Source of the DNA: Xanthomonas cissicola
GTDB taxonomy: Bacteria > Pseudomonadota > Gammaproteobacteria > Xanthomonadales > Xanthomonadaceae
NCBI RefSeq assembly: GCF_008801575.1
Contig: NZ_VZPL01000008.1
Span: 48,290-112,289, forward strand
Direction of reading: 5' to 3'
DNA length: 64,000 nt
In this document: in pieces, positions 39,369 to 49,375 of the stretch
How the letters are laid out: each line of letters opens with the position of its first letter
Numbering within the stretch: the first letter of the stretch is position 1
The notes under the pieces: model-generated
Databases searched by the model: none
The model's input: only the letters and a program-made list of their open reading frames with translations
Told to the model about the DNA's origin: nothing
Made by a program: the position numbers and the translations under genes

Positions 39369-40637
39369 CTAGCTTTGACTCATTCCGATCGCCGCCAGCA
39401 TGAAGGTCACGACCACCACCGAGAGCACCAGGATCAGCCCGTAAATGGCCAGAACCACGATGGACACGGTATCCAATCCTCTGGATTGCCGCTCCGGATG
39501 CTCGGTGAACGCCCAACGGTCCACGACCAGGGTGTCGCAGACCTTGTCGTGCGGGGCCTGCTTGCGCTCGGTCATGCCGGCCATGAAGGCCGCCACGATC
39601 ACCCCGATGCCCAGGGTCAGCACGCTGATCAGCATGTAGGCCAGATAGCGCAGCACATTGCGCCAGAATCCGACCCGGCCGCCGTTGCTGTCGGCACGCA
39701 CCAGCTTGATGCCGCAGGCGAGCTTGCCCAGGCTGGCCTGATGCCGGCTGGACTGCATCCAGGCGAAATACAGCGTCGGGATGGCCAGGCCGATGCCATA
39801 GGACATCACCACGATGGCGATGCCGAGCGCACTGCCGTCGTCCAACGCCGAACCCGAATCGCCGCGCGTGGTGACCAGCGCCACCACGAACACCAGCGGG
39901 ATCACGATCAGGTACACCGCAAAGGTGGTGATCAGGCTATCGAGAATACTGGCGGCCACGCGCCGCCAAAGACCGGCGTAGACCACTGGCGCATCCTGCA
40001 GCGCCAGGCCTGCGGCAGGCGCGGTGAAGGCCGGGGCATCCCAGGCGCCTGGAGGTGGCGTGGTCGCCGCTGCCGGGGGGGGACCCGGTGTCGGCGTGGT
40101 GCTCGAGGTCGTGGTCGGGCTTGGATCTGAAGCCAGCGGCGCGGTGGACCATGCCGACGGGTCCGATAACGGGGATTGATCGCGCGGCGGATGTAGTGGG
40201 GAGTCGATTGCCGGGTGGTGACCGGCATCGTCAGTCGCGCCGGCATCACTGGTGCTGGCACTCGCACCGGCAATGCCGCCGCCGGCAACTGCCGGCTGCC
40301 AGCGCGATGTTTCAGCGGCGTGGTCGTCGATCGGCAAGGTTGCGGAAGCCGAGGCTGTGGCCGGCGGGTTGTCGCCGGGATACGCAGCCGACAGTGGCGC
40401 ATGGCGTGTCGCATCCGCCGGCATCGGCCCGCTGGCTTCCGGGGCCGCGGCCGGCGCTGCGCCGCCGAAGCCTAGCTCGCCCTCGACCTCGTGCAGTGCC
40501 ACCCACTGCGCCAGACCTTCGCGCCAGACCAGGCTGGAACGGTCGACGATGCCCTGCGACAGGCGCGCACGAAGCGTGTCCGTGTCCACCGGCCCCTGGC
40601 GCTGCCGCTGTGCGTCGGCGTAGTACCACTGCGTCAT
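39369..40637 (-). CDS. GYF_2- and RDD-domain membrane protein
   Basis: 422 aa. N-terminal GYF_2-like domain (about 1-50: WYYADAQRQRQGPVDTDTLRARL, then SSLVWREGLAQWVAL), a long Ala/Pro/Thr linker (about 60-210), then an RDD domain (about 220-415: YAGLWRRVAASILDSLITTFAVYL, KLACGIKLVRADS) with three or four membrane helices. RDD proteins are often ion antiporters or membrane adaptors; GYF domains bind Pro-rich peptides. The neighbouring upstream gene carries the same GYF domain, so the two are related by domain sharing and probably work at the same site. Confidence 0.85.
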   Translation of the reverse strand: MTQWYYADAQRQRQGPVDTDTLRARLSQGIVDRSSLVWREGLAQWVALHEVEGELGFGGAAPAAAPEASGPMPADATRHAPLSAAYPGDNPPATASASATLPIDDHAAETSRWQPAVAGGGIAGASASTSDAGATDDAGHHPAIDSPLHPPRDQSPLSDPSAWSTAPLASDPSPTTTSSTTPTPGPPPAAATTPPPGAWDAPAFTAPAAGLALQDAPVVYAGLWRRVAASILDSLITTFAVYLIVIPLVFVVALVTTRGDSGSALDDGSALGIAIVVMSYGIGLAIPTLYFAWMQSSRHQASLGKLACGIKLVRADSNGGRVGFWRNVLRYLAYMLISVLTLGIGVIVAAFMAGMTERKQAPHDKVCDTLVVDRWAFTEHPERQSRGLDTVSIVVLAIYGLILVLSVVVVTFMLAAIGMSQS

Positions 40638-40678
40638 GTTGTCCCCTTAGCGTGTCGCGATCGGCATGCAGCAGGCGG

Positions 40679-41401
40679 TCAGCCGCGGCAATCCGGTGGA
40701 AGTTGGGTGTCGTCGATTTCGGAACTGCACCGCCAGCTGCCGGCATCCGCATCCAGCTCCAGCCATACTGCCTTGCCGTCGATTCTGGCCGACTTGGGCG
40801 CATGGAGCACGGCTTCGATGCCGCATTCGCTGCCCTCGAAACGGCCGATGCGCACGCTGCTCAGCCGCTCGCTCGCGTACTGCTCGGGTGGCTTGAACCC
40901 CGTGTCGTCATTGGCCGGGCAGCGGCCTTCACTGGCCAGAAATTCGGTGATCTGCGGCTTCAATGCCGCCAACTCGCCGACCGCCTCGGCGACCTTGGCG
41001 CGGCTCAGGTAATCGTTGTAGGCCGGGAATGCGATCGCAGCCAGGATGCCGATGACGCCCACCATCACGAAGACACCGACCACCGCACCTAGCACTGCAA
41101 CCAGCGGCCAGCCTGAGCGATCGCTGCGCGGCTGCGCTGGCGCGATGGACGGATGGGCTGGCGTGATGTACGCCGCGGCAGGCGGCAACGGCGGTGGAAC
41201 CGCGCCCGCCCGCACATCAGTGGAAACAGGCGGACCCAGGGTGTCGGCGCACGCCGACAGCGGCACCCAATGGTCCAGGCCTTCGCGCCAGACCAGCGTA
41301 TCCAGGGCGATCACGCGATCGCGATACAGGCCCAGCAAGGCATCGTCGGCCACCGGGCCATGCCGATGGCGGTGGCCATCGGCGTAATACCAACTGCGCA
41401 T
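40679..41401 (-). CDS. GYF_2 domain fused to an internal type-IV-pilin-like domain
   Basis: 240 aa. GYF_2-like domain at 1-50 (SWYYADGHRHRHGPV, then LVWREGLDHWVPL), a Pro/Ala linker to about 97, then one hydrophobic helix (98-127) that reads FVMVGVIGILAAIAFPAYND, closely matching the N-terminal helix of type IV pilins. A pilin-like globular part follows (YLSRAKVAEAVGELAALKPQ, then two Cys near the end). The usual prepilin cleavage motif (G-FTLIE) and Glu5 are absent, and the helix is internal, so processing by PilD is not expected. It lies 41 nt upstream of the RDD gene and is transcribed in the same direction. Confidence 0.82.
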   Translation of the reverse strand: MRSWYYADGHRHRHGPVADDALLGLYRDRVIALDTLVWREGLDHWVPLSACADTLGPPVSTDVRAGAVPPPLPPAAAYITPAHPSIAPAQPRSDRSGWPLVAVLGAVVGVFVMVGVIGILAAIAFPAYNDYLSRAKVAEAVGELAALKPQITEFLASEGRCPANDDTGFKPPEQYASERLSSVRIGRFEGSECGIEAVLHAPKSARIDGKAVWLELDADAGSWRCSSEIDDTQLPPDCRG

Positions 41402-41441
41402 CCCCGTTCCCCTGCACGCACATCCGTGGCGGCTTCAACGC

Positions 41442-41915
41442 TCAGTGTACGGGTTCAGGCTCGTCCAGGAACATCTGGGTTTCCATCCAGGCGTAGGCCG
41501 CTTCCGCCCCGGGCTGGTTGAACAACACCATCAATACCACCCACTTGAGGTCGTCCAGATCCAGTTCGTCCTGATCCAGCACCATGGCGCGGTCCAGCAC
41601 CAACTCGCGCTGGTCGGCGTCGAGGATGCGGTGTTGCTCCAGGAACAGCAGAAATCCGCGGCAGTCGACATCGAGCTTGTCCAGCTCCGGCCCGTGATAG
41701 ATACGCACCGGTCCATCGACATGCGGGCGCGCGACGCTGGGCCGCTGCTCGGAAAGCGCGTCCAGCCAATCGAAGGCTTTGCTGATTTCTGCGGGACTGA
41801 AACCGGCCTGGATCAGGCCATTTTGAAGCGAGTCACGGTCACGGACCAGGTCCGCGTCTTCGCTGAAGTAATGTTCGAACAGGTACAGCAGTACATCGAG
41901 AATGCTCTCTTTCAT
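41442..41915 (-). CDS. smg: Smg/DUF494 family protein
   Basis: 157-aa cytosolic protein, start [20 protein letters not shown], full match to the DUF494/Smg layout ([29 protein letters not shown] and [34 protein letters not shown]). The gene has been found downstream of dprA in many gammaproteobacteria, as here (42 nt after it). Its biochemical role is not established. Confidence 0.93.
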   Translation of the reverse strand: MKESILDVLLYLFEHYFSEDADLVRDRDSLQNGLIQAGFSPAEISKAFDWLDALSEQRPSVARPHVDGPVRIYHGPELDKLDVDCRGFLLFLEQHRILDADQRELVLDRAMVLDQDELDLDDLKWVVLMVLFNQPGAEAAYAWMETQMFLDEPEPVH

Positions 41916-41957
41916 TGCCCTCGGCCTGCGTCGCGCGACGCTGTGGAGGTGAAGAAA

Positions 41958-43103
41958 CTAAGGATTGCGGGTATAGCGACCGTGCTCGGTGACCACGTCT
42001 CCCTCCAGTTCCATGATGAGCAGCATGGAGGACAGCGCGGCGGCCGTCAATCCGGTGCGCTGCACCAATGAATCCATAGGGGTTGGGTCGTGGTCCAGCG
42101 CTTGCCACAAGCGCTGGTAGTCGGGATCAGAGCGGGCAGGACCGGAGCCAGCGCTGGTCGTAGCCTTCCCGGGCAACTCTGTGGGGGCGGCTAGGCGCTC
42201 GCGCAAGGCGCTGGCCAATTCGCCAGACAGCTGGCCCAGTCCCTCGATGACCTGTGCGGGCTCCTGCGCCAGCGTGGCGCCCTGCCGGATGAGGTGATGG
42301 CAGCCGCGCGCGAGCGGATTGTGCAGCGAGCTGGGTAGGGCGAACACCTCGCGGCCTGCTTCGGCCGCCAGCCGGGCGGTAATCAGTGCACCCGAACGCA
42401 TCGCCGCTTCGACCACCAGCGTCCCCAGCGCCAGCCCGGCAATGATCCGGTTGCGGGCCGGAAAGTGCGCCGCGACCGGGGCAGTGCCCGGCAGATATTC
42501 GCTGACCACCGCGCCGCGTTCGGCGATGCGATCGCGCAAGCCTTGGTGCCGCTCGGGATAGGCGACATCGACACCTGTGCCGACCACCGCCACCGTGATG
42601 CCGTCGTGCTGGGCCAGTGCGCCCTCGTGTGCGATCGCATCCACGCCGGCGGCCATGCCGCTGACGATGCTTAACCCGGCGCAGGCCAGGCTCGAGGCGA
42701 ATGCGCGGGTGTGGTCGCGGCCGCCGGCAGTGGCCGCGCGGCTGCCGACCACCGCCACGCCCGGGTGCCAGAGGGCATCGGGGTCGCCGTCCACGAACAA
42801 GGCCATCGGCGGGTTGGCGATATGCCGCAGCAGCGCCGGGTAATCCGGATCGCGCCAGCCGATCAGGTGATGGCCGGGCTGTTCGCACCAGCGCAGCGCG
42901 GCCTCCAGCGCATGTGGATCGGGGCTCTGCAGCAGCGCGGCTTGCACCTCATCGCAACCAGCGGCACGCCACGCCCCAGGCCCGGCGGCCAGCATCTCGG
43001 ACGCTGACCCGTACGAAGTCAACAATTTTCGTCGCGGTGGGCTGCGGCCGCCAGCCAGCAGCAGGATCAGCAGTGCGCGTAGGTCGGGAGCGGTTTGGGC
43101 CAT
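41958..43103 (-). CDS. dprA: DNA-processing protein DprA
   Basis: Loads RecA on incoming single-stranded DNA in natural transformation. 381 aa. N-terminal SAM-like region (1-75), Rossmann-like DprA domain (about 90-300: AVVGSRAATAGGRDHTRAFA, GLSIVSGMAAGVDAIAHEGAL, GTGVDVAYPERHQGL and PARNRIIAGLALGTLVVEA), and a C-terminal winged helix (about 325-381: DPDYQRLWQALDHDPTPMDSLVQRTGL). Its presence suggests competence potential. It is followed by smg and preceded by a LysM gene and terminator. Confidence 0.95.
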   Translation of the reverse strand: MAQTAPDLRALLILLLAGGRSPPRRKLLTSYGSASEMLAAGPGAWRAAGCDEVQAALLQSPDPHALEAALRWCEQPGHHLIGWRDPDYPALLRHIANPPMALFVDGDPDALWHPGVAVVGSRAATAGGRDHTRAFASSLACAGLSIVSGMAAGVDAIAHEGALAQHDGITVAVVGTGVDVAYPERHQGLRDRIAERGAVVSEYLPGTAPVAAHFPARNRIIAGLALGTLVVEAAMRSGALITARLAAEAGREVFALPSSLHNPLARGCHHLIRQGATLAQEPAQVIEGLGQLSGELASALRERLAAPTELPGKATTSAGSGPARSDPDYQRLWQALDHDPTPMDSLVQRTGLTAAALSSMLLIMELEGDVVTEHGRYTRNP

Positions 43104-43127
43104 ACACCCAGGCTAGGCCACAAACGA

Positions 43128-43151
43128 CGACGGCGCCCTCGGGCGCCGTCG
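43128..43151 (-). terminator. Terminator between the LysM gene and dprA
   Basis: CGACGGCGCCC, loop TC, GGGCGCCGTCG: an 11-bp perfect palindromic stem starting 24 nt after the LysM gene stop. No strong T run. Separates it from dprA. Confidence 0.75.
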
Positions 43152-43174
43152 CGTTGATGCATCGGATCTTTCGC

Positions 43175-44311
43175 TTATTGCGCGTCAGGATGCTTGACGA
43201 AATAGCCCAGGCCGGTCGGCTTGACGCTTTCCATCACCAGCGCATAGCTGACCTTGTCGAAGGTGCGGAATACCATGGCATGCGAGGCGTACTCGTTGGG
43301 CAGGCCGACGGTGGAGCCGGACGGGCCGCTGAAATCGTCGTCGGTCCGCGAGAAGCGCGAGTGCTTGACGCGGTTGCTGACCGTGCGGCCCTTGCGCCAG
43401 ATCGAGAACACCGTGCCGTTGTTGATGCCTTCGCGAGCGCCGCCGGAGATGGCGATCACATCGCGCGTGCCGCCAACGGTGAAGGCGTCGGAGATGGCCA
43501 GCACGCGCAGCTCGGTCTGCAGCGCCTGTTCCGACGGCGGATGCGGGATGAACTGCAAATCGTACGGCTGCGCTTCGACCGCAACGATGCGATCGCCGGC
43601 GCGCACTTCGCGGCCGCTGTCCTGCAACAGCAGGGTGGCCGCCTTGGAGTTGCCGCCTGCCGCGCTGCGGGTGATGGTGCCGACATTGACCTGCGCCATC
43701 TCGTAGCCGAGGAACTCGCGGCGCGTGCTCGGCGCGATGAAGTTCTTCCAGATGTTGCCGGAGCCGGCGGTGATGTTGCCGGCCATGTCCAGATCTTCGT
43801 TGTGCTTGGGCAGGCTGAACTTCACGGTCGGGCGAACCACCGCAAAGCGCTGACCCGGCTGAGCGTTGTCCAGCCCGACCACGTAGGCGACCTGGCCGGT
43901 GGTGGCACGCGTGCGACCGCCTTCCAGACCCACGACGTACGGCAACTGGTCGAAGTCATCGACCACGCGCAGGTTCTTCAGGAACGGCTCGACGTCGGCC
44001 AGCGGAATGGCGTTGATCGGCGCTTCCTGGCGCGGGCCGGGCTGGATCGTGCCTTTGCCGACCCGGTCCAGATAGGCCAGGCTGATCACGTCACCCGGAT
44101 AGATCAGGTGCGGATTCTGAATCTGCGGATTGGCTTGCCAGATTTCCGGCCACAGCCATGGTTTTTGCAGGAAACGCCCAGCGATGTCCCACAAGGTATC
44201 GCCCTTGCGGACCACATAGGTGTCTGGATGCTCGCCCACCGCTTGCGCGGCAGCGTAGGTCGCGACGGTCAGCATCGCCGCAGCGACGACCGTACGAAGT
44301 CGGTTCAACAT
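43175..44311 (-). CDS. Exported LysM-domain protein
   Basis: 378 aa; ATG 44311 with AAGAAGG upstream. Signal peptide (MLNRLRTVVAAAMLTVATYAAAQ), then a LysM module (about 31-75: DTYVVRKGDTLWDIAGRFLQ and NPHLIYPGDVISL), then a long C-terminal domain without a recognised family (about 95-378) ending YFVKHPDAQ. This architecture matches the LysM protein placed between def and dprA in many proteobacteria. It is likely a periplasmic peptidoglycan-binding protein. It is divergent from def, sharing a 131-bp upstream region. Confidence 0.88.
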   Translation of the reverse strand: MLNRLRTVVAAAMLTVATYAAAQAVGEHPDTYVVRKGDTLWDIAGRFLQKPWLWPEIWQANPQIQNPHLIYPGDVISLAYLDRVGKGTIQPGPRQEAPINAIPLADVEPFLKNLRVVDDFDQLPYVVGLEGGRTRATTGQVAYVVGLDNAQPGQRFAVVRPTVKFSLPKHNEDLDMAGNITAGSGNIWKNFIAPSTRREFLGYEMAQVNVGTITRSAAGGNSKAATLLLQDSGREVRAGDRIVAVEAQPYDLQFIPHPPSEQALQTELRVLAISDAFTVGGTRDVIAISGGAREGINNGTVFSIWRKGRTVSNRVKHSRFSRTDDDFSGPSGSTVGLPNEYASHAMVFRTFDKVSYALVMESVKPTGLGYFVKHPDAQ

Positions 44312-44442
44312 AGGTGCCTTCTTGCCTGATTCCCCAACAGGTCTGCGCACTATAGTCTAGAAACCGGGGCGCCACGCAAGCATTGCGCTAGAATGACACC
44401 GTCTTGCCGGCGCCGCGCCGGTGTTTCCAGACGGGTAACCCC

Positions 44443-44955
44443 ATGGCTTTGCTCCCAATTCTTGAGTTTCCCGATCCGCGGCTGCGCACCAAGGCCGTGC
44501 CGGTCGATGCTGCCGAGGTCACCAGCCAAGCGTTCCAGACGCTGCTGGACGATATGTTCCAGACCATGTACGAGGCGCCCGGCATTGGCCTGGCTGCCAG
44601 TCAGGTGGACGTGCACAAGCGATTCATGGTGATCGACATCAGCGACGAGAAAAACCTGCCGCAGGTGTTCGTCAACCCGGAGATCGTGAGCAAACAGGGC
44701 GAGCAGCTGTATCAGGAAGGCTGCCTGTCGGTGCCCGGCATCTATGCCGATGTCAGCCGCGCCGATGCGATTACCGTGCGCTATCTCGACCGCCAGGGCC
44801 AACCGCAGGAACTGCATGCCGACGGGCTGCTAGCCGTGTGCATCCAGCACGAGATGGACCACCTGGACGGCAAGCTGTTCGTGGATTATCTGTCGCCGCT
44901 CAAGCGCGAAATGGTGCGCAAGAAGCTGGCCAAACAGCGCAAGCATGTGGCTTGA
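44443..44955 (+). CDS. def: Peptide deformylase
   Basis: Metalloenzyme that removes the formyl group from nascent N-terminal Met. 170 aa. Motif 1 GIGLAASQV (about 46-54), motif 2 EGCLSVPG (metal-ligand Cys, about 90-97), motif 3 [12 protein letters not shown] (metal-ligand His pair and catalytic Glu, about 133-144). It is the partner of fmt, which lies after a 414-bp gap. Confidence 0.96.
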   Translation: MALLPILEFPDPRLRTKAVPVDAAEVTSQAFQTLLDDMFQTMYEAPGIGLAASQVDVHKRFMVIDISDEKNLPQVFVNPEIVSKQGEQLYQEGCLSVPGIYADVSRADAITVRYLDRQGQPQELHADGLLAVCIQHEMDHLDGKLFVDYLSPLKREMVRKKLAKQRKHVA

Positions 44956-45369
44956 GGGCCGGGATTGGGGATTGGGGATTGGGGATTGGGGATTCGGGAT
45001 TGGCAGAAGCGGGTTTTTGCTGGCCTTTGAGTCCGCTGGTTTCAAATCGTTGAGCGCTCATCTCGGTGCGAACTCATGGCGATGGCGGTGCATTGCCATG
45101 GCGCCACGTCTGCGGGCGGATGGCCGTGAAACTTCGGATGCGGACGTCGTGATGGATGAGCCGCTGCCTGCAGCGGGCATTCAATTCTCCGTTGCCAGGC
45201 CTGCCTCTCGACGCGCTCGATCGAGGATGGGCCACGCAGGTGCTGGCACCGGGTTGCCGAATCTTCCAGCGCAGATCCCGCTTCCACCTCTCAGCTCCAC
45301 GCCATTCTCGCCCCGGCCAGCAGACCTGCCGTTGCGACTCCCCACTCCCGAATCCCGAATCCCAGTCCT
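44956..45369. other. Gap between def and fmt with GGGGATT repeats
   Basis: 414 bp. It begins with the GGGGATT tract (44961-45002), and a similar tract on the other strand ends it (CCCGAATCCCGAATCCC around 45348-45364). The interior has no gene I can support. Confidence 0.65.
44961..45002 (+). repeat. GGGGATT heptamer tandem repeat
   Basis: Four perfect GGGGATT units bordered by GGGATT-type partial units, right after def. It contains at least four runs of four G separated by ATT, fitting a G-quadruplex on the plus strand. Shorter variants occur at 2173-2190 and 61340-61365. Confidence 0.85.
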
Positions 45370-46293
45370 ATGAGAATCATCTTCGCCGGTACGCCGGATT
45401 TTGCCGTCCCGTCGCTACGCGCCGCCGCGCAGCGGCATGAGGTGGTGGCGGTGTACACGCAGCCCGATCGCCCCGCCGGACGTGGTCGCGGGTTGACGCC
45501 CTCGCCGGTCAAGCTGGAGGCGATCGCGCGCGGCATTCCGGTCTTCCAGCCGCAGACGCTGCGTTCGCCCGAAGCATTGGCGACGTTGCGCGCGCTCGAT
45601 GCGGACCTGATGGTGGTGGTGGCGTACGGGTTGATCCTGCCAAAGGCAGTGCTGGCCGCGCCGACGCACGGCTGCTGGAACGTGCATGCCTCGTTGCTGC
45701 CGCGCTGGCGTGGCGCCGCGCCGATCCAGCGTGCGATCGAGGCCGGCGACACCGAGACCGGGGTGTGTCTGATGCAGATGGAAGCCGGGTTGGACACCGG
45801 CCCGGTGCTGCTGTCGCAGCGCATCGAAATTGGCGAGCAGGAAACCGGCGGGCAGTTGCACGACCGGCTGGCCGCGCTGGGCGCGCAGGTGCTGTCCGAT
45901 GGCCTGGGCCTGTTGCGCGCCGGCATCCGTCCGGTGGCCCAGCCGCAGCCGGCCGACGGGGTGACCTATGCGCACAAGCTGGACAAGGCGCAGGCGCGGC
46001 TGGATTGGGCACAGCCGGCGCAGGAACTGGCGCGACGCGTGCGGGCGTTCAACCCGTGGCCGGTGGCCGAGGCGATCCTGGCGGGCGAGCGCGTGCGCCT
46101 GCATGGCGCGGTGGCGCTTGAACTGGCCCATCAACAGCCGCCGGGCACCCTGCTGGCGGCCAGCAAGCAGGGCATCGATATCGCCTGCGGTGAGGGTGCG
46201 CTGCGGGTGCGCGTGCTCCAGCGCGAGGGCGGCAAGGCGATTACCGCCGCCGATTACCTCAACGCGCGACGCGACCTGCCGGCGCTGCGCTGA
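45370..46293 (+). CDS. fmt: Methionyl-tRNA formyltransferase
   Basis: Formylates initiator Met-tRNA using 10-formyl-THF. 307 aa. N-terminal formyltransferase domain ([53 protein letters not shown], the catalytic region at about 109-130) and a C-terminal tRNA-binding OB domain (about 205-305). Its stop codon overlaps the rsmB start (TGATG), so fmt and rsmB are coupled. Confidence 0.97.
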   Translation: MRIIFAGTPDFAVPSLRAAAQRHEVVAVYTQPDRPAGRGRGLTPSPVKLEAIARGIPVFQPQTLRSPEALATLRALDADLMVVVAYGLILPKAVLAAPTHGCWNVHASLLPRWRGAAPIQRAIEAGDTETGVCLMQMEAGLDTGPVLLSQRIEIGEQETGGQLHDRLAALGAQVLSDGLGLLRAGIRPVAQPQPADGVTYAHKLDKAQARLDWAQPAQELARRVRAFNPWPVAEAILAGERVRLHGAVALELAHQQPPGTLLAASKQGIDIACGEGALRVRVLQREGGKAITAADYLNARRDLPALR

Positions 46294-47603
46294 TGTCGGC
46301 CGACACCGCAACCGCCGGCGTCGCCTCGCGCCTGGCTGCCGCATGCGTACTGACGGCGGTGTTCGATCAAGGCCGGTCGTTGAAGGCCGAACTTGCCGCG
46401 ACCTTGCCCGGCATCGGCGATCCGCGTGATCGCGCGCTGGTGGAGGCGATCTGCTTTGCGGTCATTCGCCGGCGCCCGGCGTATGAGGTCGCGTTGCGGC
46501 AATGGCTGGAACGCGCGTTGCCGCCCCGCGATGCCGAACTCAAGGCGCTGCTGATGGTCGGTTTCGCGCAACTCGACGTGCTGCAACTGCCCGCGCACGC
46601 CGCGTTGTCGGCCACCGTGGATGCGTGTCGCGCACTGGGCCGGCCCCGTCAGGCCGGCATGGTCAACGCGATTTTGCGGCGTGCCCAGCGCGAAGGATTT
46701 CCCGCGGTGGCCGACGATGCCGGTTGGCCGTCTTGGCTGCGCAAGCAGTTGCGCGCGGACTGGGGCGATCGTGCCGAAGCCATTTTCACCGCCAGTGCGC
46801 AGATGGCGCCGATGTGGCTGCGCGTGCAGCGTTCGCGCACCGACCCTGCGACATATGTCGCACGACTGGCCGAACTGGATATCGTCGCGCACACCGATGC
46901 TGTATTGCCGGATGCGGTGCGCCTGCACAATGCCGTGCCGGTGAGCCAGTTGCCGGGCTTCGCCGAAGGCGATGTTTCGGTGCAGGACGGCTCTGCGCAG
47001 CAGGTGGCCGATGCGTTGACCCTGGCGCCGTGGGCACGCGTGCTCGATGCCTGCGCCGCGCCCGGTGGCAAGGCGGCGCATCTGCTGGAGCGCCATCCCG
47101 GATTGCAGCTCGTGGCGCTGGATGTGGATGCGCGCCGCCTGGAGCGCGTGCAGCAGACCTTGCAGCGCACGGTCCCCAATGCGCTAGTTGCGTTGCAGGC
47201 GGCCGACGCCGCCGATACGGACGCATGGTGGAACGGCCGGCCGTTCGATGCGGTACTGCTGGACGCGCCATGTTCGGCCACCGGCGTGGTGCGTCGTCAA
47301 CCGGATGTGCTGCTGCACCGGCGCGCCGACGATATCGAGGCGCTGTGTGCGCTGCAGGCGCGGCTACTGGATGCGACCTGGCGCACGCTGCGCCCAGGCG
47401 GACAATTGCTGTACACCACCTGCTCGCTGTTGGCGCGCGAGAACCAGGCGCAGGTCGATGCATTCCTGCAGCGCACTCCCGACGCACGCGCGCAGACCTT
47501 GGGTGCGCAGTTCGGGCATGCCGCGGGCGCCGGACGTCAGCGGTTTCCAGGCGAGCAGTACTGCGACGGATTTTTCTACGCGCTTTTGCTAAAATCTTCC
47601 TGA
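46293..47603 (+). CDS. rsmB: 16S rRNA (cytosine-967-C5)-methyltransferase
   Basis: Methylates C967 of 16S rRNA. 436 aa. N-terminal NusB-like RNA-binding domain (about 1-140), then the SAM domain ([18 protein letters not shown], about 251-268). Two Cys motifs characterise m5C methyltransferases: [18 protein letters not shown] (about 324-341) and [18 protein letters not shown]. The A of its ATG is the last base of the fmt stop codon. Confidence 0.96.
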   Translation: MSADTATAGVASRLAAACVLTAVFDQGRSLKAELAATLPGIGDPRDRALVEAICFAVIRRRPAYEVALRQWLERALPPRDAELKALLMVGFAQLDVLQLPAHAALSATVDACRALGRPRQAGMVNAILRRAQREGFPAVADDAGWPSWLRKQLRADWGDRAEAIFTASAQMAPMWLRVQRSRTDPATYVARLAELDIVAHTDAVLPDAVRLHNAVPVSQLPGFAEGDVSVQDGSAQQVADALTLAPWARVLDACAAPGGKAAHLLERHPGLQLVALDVDARRLERVQQTLQRTVPNALVALQAADAADTDAWWNGRPFDAVLLDAPCSATGVVRRQPDVLLHRRADDIEALCALQARLLDATWRTLRPGGQLLYTTCSLLARENQAQVDAFLQRTPDARAQTLGAQFGHAAGAGRQRFPGEQYCDGFFYALLLKSS

Positions 47604-47653
47604 TCGCGCGCGAAGTCCAGCGCGCCACCCTCTGCGACCGACTGCCGCCCGAC

Positions 47654-49375
47654 ATGTTCAAGAATCGCGCTTCCACCGATGTCTGGTTGCTGGCCATGAC
47701 CGCCGTGCTGGTGATCGGTGCCGGCCTGGGTTTGCGTGACCCGTGGCCGGCGGACGAGCCGCGCTTTGCGCTGGTGGCCAAGCAGATGGTGTTGAGCGGC
47801 GACTGGTTGTTCCCGCATCGCGGCAACGAGCTGTATTCGGACAAGCCACCGATGCTGATGTGGCTGCAGGCGCTGTCCTACACGCTGCTGGGCAATTGGC
47901 GGGTGGCGTTCCTGCTGCCGTCGTTGCTGGCCGCGTTGGGCACATTGGCCTGCGTCTACGATCTGGGCCGGCGCATGTGGACCCGGCGCGTCGGTCTCTA
48001 TGCGGCCTGGATGCTGCTGTTTACGCTGCACTTCACCTTCCAGGCCAAGAAGGCGCAGATCGACCCGCTGGTGGTGTTCTGGATCACCTTGGCCAATTAC
48101 GGATTGCTGCGCCATCTGCTGATGGGCCCGGCCTGGCGCTGGTGGACGCTGGGCTGGTTTTCCGCCGGCTTGGGCGTGATCACCAAGGGTGTGGGCATCA
48201 TCGCGCTGCTGATGCTGATCCCGGCCGGGATTGCCGCGGCGCGTGGTTGGGCGGGTGTGCGCGTGCATGTGCGCGACCGGCGCTTCTGGTTGGGGCCGCT
48301 GTTCTTCTTCGTGGCGATCCTGTTGTGGTTCGTGCCGATGATGGTGACGGCGCTGACCGCCGGCCAGCCCGAATACCGCGTGTATCTCAACGACATCCTG
48401 CTGCGCCAGACCGCCAAGCGCTACGCCAGCTCCTGGGATCACGCGCAGCCGGTCTGGTACCACCTGCAAAGCATGGCCACGATGTGGCTGCCGACCATCC
48501 TGCTGCTGCCGTGGGCGATCCCGGCGTGGCGGCGCCGGCTCAAGCGGCGCGACCCGCGCTATCTGCTGCCGCTGGCCTGGTGGCTGCTGGTGCTGGTGTT
48601 CTTCACCATTCCCAGCGGCAAGCGCGATGTCTACATCCTGCCGGCCCTGCCGATGTTCTGCCTGGCACTGGCGCCGCTGGTGCCAGGCCTGCTGCGCCGT
48701 GCTGGCGTGCAGCGGCTGCTGTTCGGGTTCGGGGTGCTGCTGGCGCTGGTGTTCAGCGCCGGTGGCACGGCGATGCTGATCGGCCATCCGGGCTTCGAGC
48801 AGAAGATCATGGACAGCCGCGGGGTCGGCAGCGAAGCCACCGACCCATTGGGCTGGCTGCTGCTGGCGGTCGGTACCTGGGGCGTTGCCAGCCTGCTGCT
48901 GATGCGGGTGCGCCGCTCCGCATTCGCGGTGGTCTCGCTGCTTGGTGCATGGTGGGTGGCCTTCGGGCTGGTCTGCTACCCGATCTTCAACGATTCCAGT
49001 TCGGCCAGCGCGGTGATGCGCGAGGCCGGGCGCCGCATCGGCCCGGATGCGCAACTCGGGCTCGTGGCATGGAAGGAGCAGAACCTGCTGATGGCCGACC
49101 GCCCGGCGCAGACCTTCGGCTTCAAGGTGCCGTGGGAAACCCAATTGCAGCGCGGCGTGGCCTGGCAGGCACAGCAACCCGGCCAGCGCTGGCTGATGGC
49201 GCAGGAAACCGCGTTGCTGGCCTGCGTGGATCGCAGTCGCAGCCAGCTGGTGGGCGTGGCCAATCGCCGACGCTGGTGGCTGGTGCCGGGCGATGCGGTG
49301 CATGGCGACTGCGTGGCCAGCTCCAGCGAGCGCGCGGTGGAAGCAAAAGAACAGGGCAACCTGGATACCGAATGA
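47654..49375 (+). CDS. GT39-family glycosyltransferase (ArnT/PMT-like)
   Basis: 573-aa inner-membrane protein with about 10-12 helices. The first periplasmic loop carries GLRDPWPADEPRFALVAKQMVLSGDWLFPHRG, the ArnT/PMT-type signature with acidic residues for lipid-linked sugar transfer. SDKPPMLMWLQALSYTLLGNWR follows, as in ArnT-like proteins. The C-terminal 130 residues form a soluble domain. Donors in this family are polyprenyl-phosphate sugars; the acceptor may be lipid A or another envelope glycan, but specificity cannot be read. It starts 50 nt after rsmB. Confidence 0.86.
   Translation: MFKNRASTDVWLLAMTAVLVIGAGLGLRDPWPADEPRFALVAKQMVLSGDWLFPHRGNELYSDKPPMLMWLQALSYTLLGNWRVAFLLPSLLAALGTLACVYDLGRRMWTRRVGLYAAWMLLFTLHFTFQAKKAQIDPLVVFWITLANYGLLRHLLMGPAWRWWTLGWFSAGLGVITKGVGIIALLMLIPAGIAAARGWAGVRVHVRDRRFWLGPLFFFVAILLWFVPMMVTALTAGQPEYRVYLNDILLRQTAKRYASSWDHAQPVWYHLQSMATMWLPTILLLPWAIPAWRRRLKRRDPRYLLPLAWWLLVLVFFTIPSGKRDVYILPALPMFCLALAPLVPGLLRRAGVQRLLFGFGVLLALVFSAGGTAMLIGHPGFEQKIMDSRGVGSEATDPLGWLLLAVGTWGVASLLLMRVRRSAFAVVSLLGAWWVAFGLVCYPIFNDSSSASAVMREAGRRIGPDAQLGLVAWKEQNLLMADRPAQTFGFKVPWETQLQRGVAWQAQQPGQRWLMAQETALLACVDRSRSQLVGVANRRRWWLVPGDAVHGDCVASSSERAVEAKEQGNLDTE

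Noticed and set aside
44961..45002. A CRISPR array, because of regular repeats
   Set aside because: The unit is 7 bp with no unique spacers; it is a simple tandem repeat.
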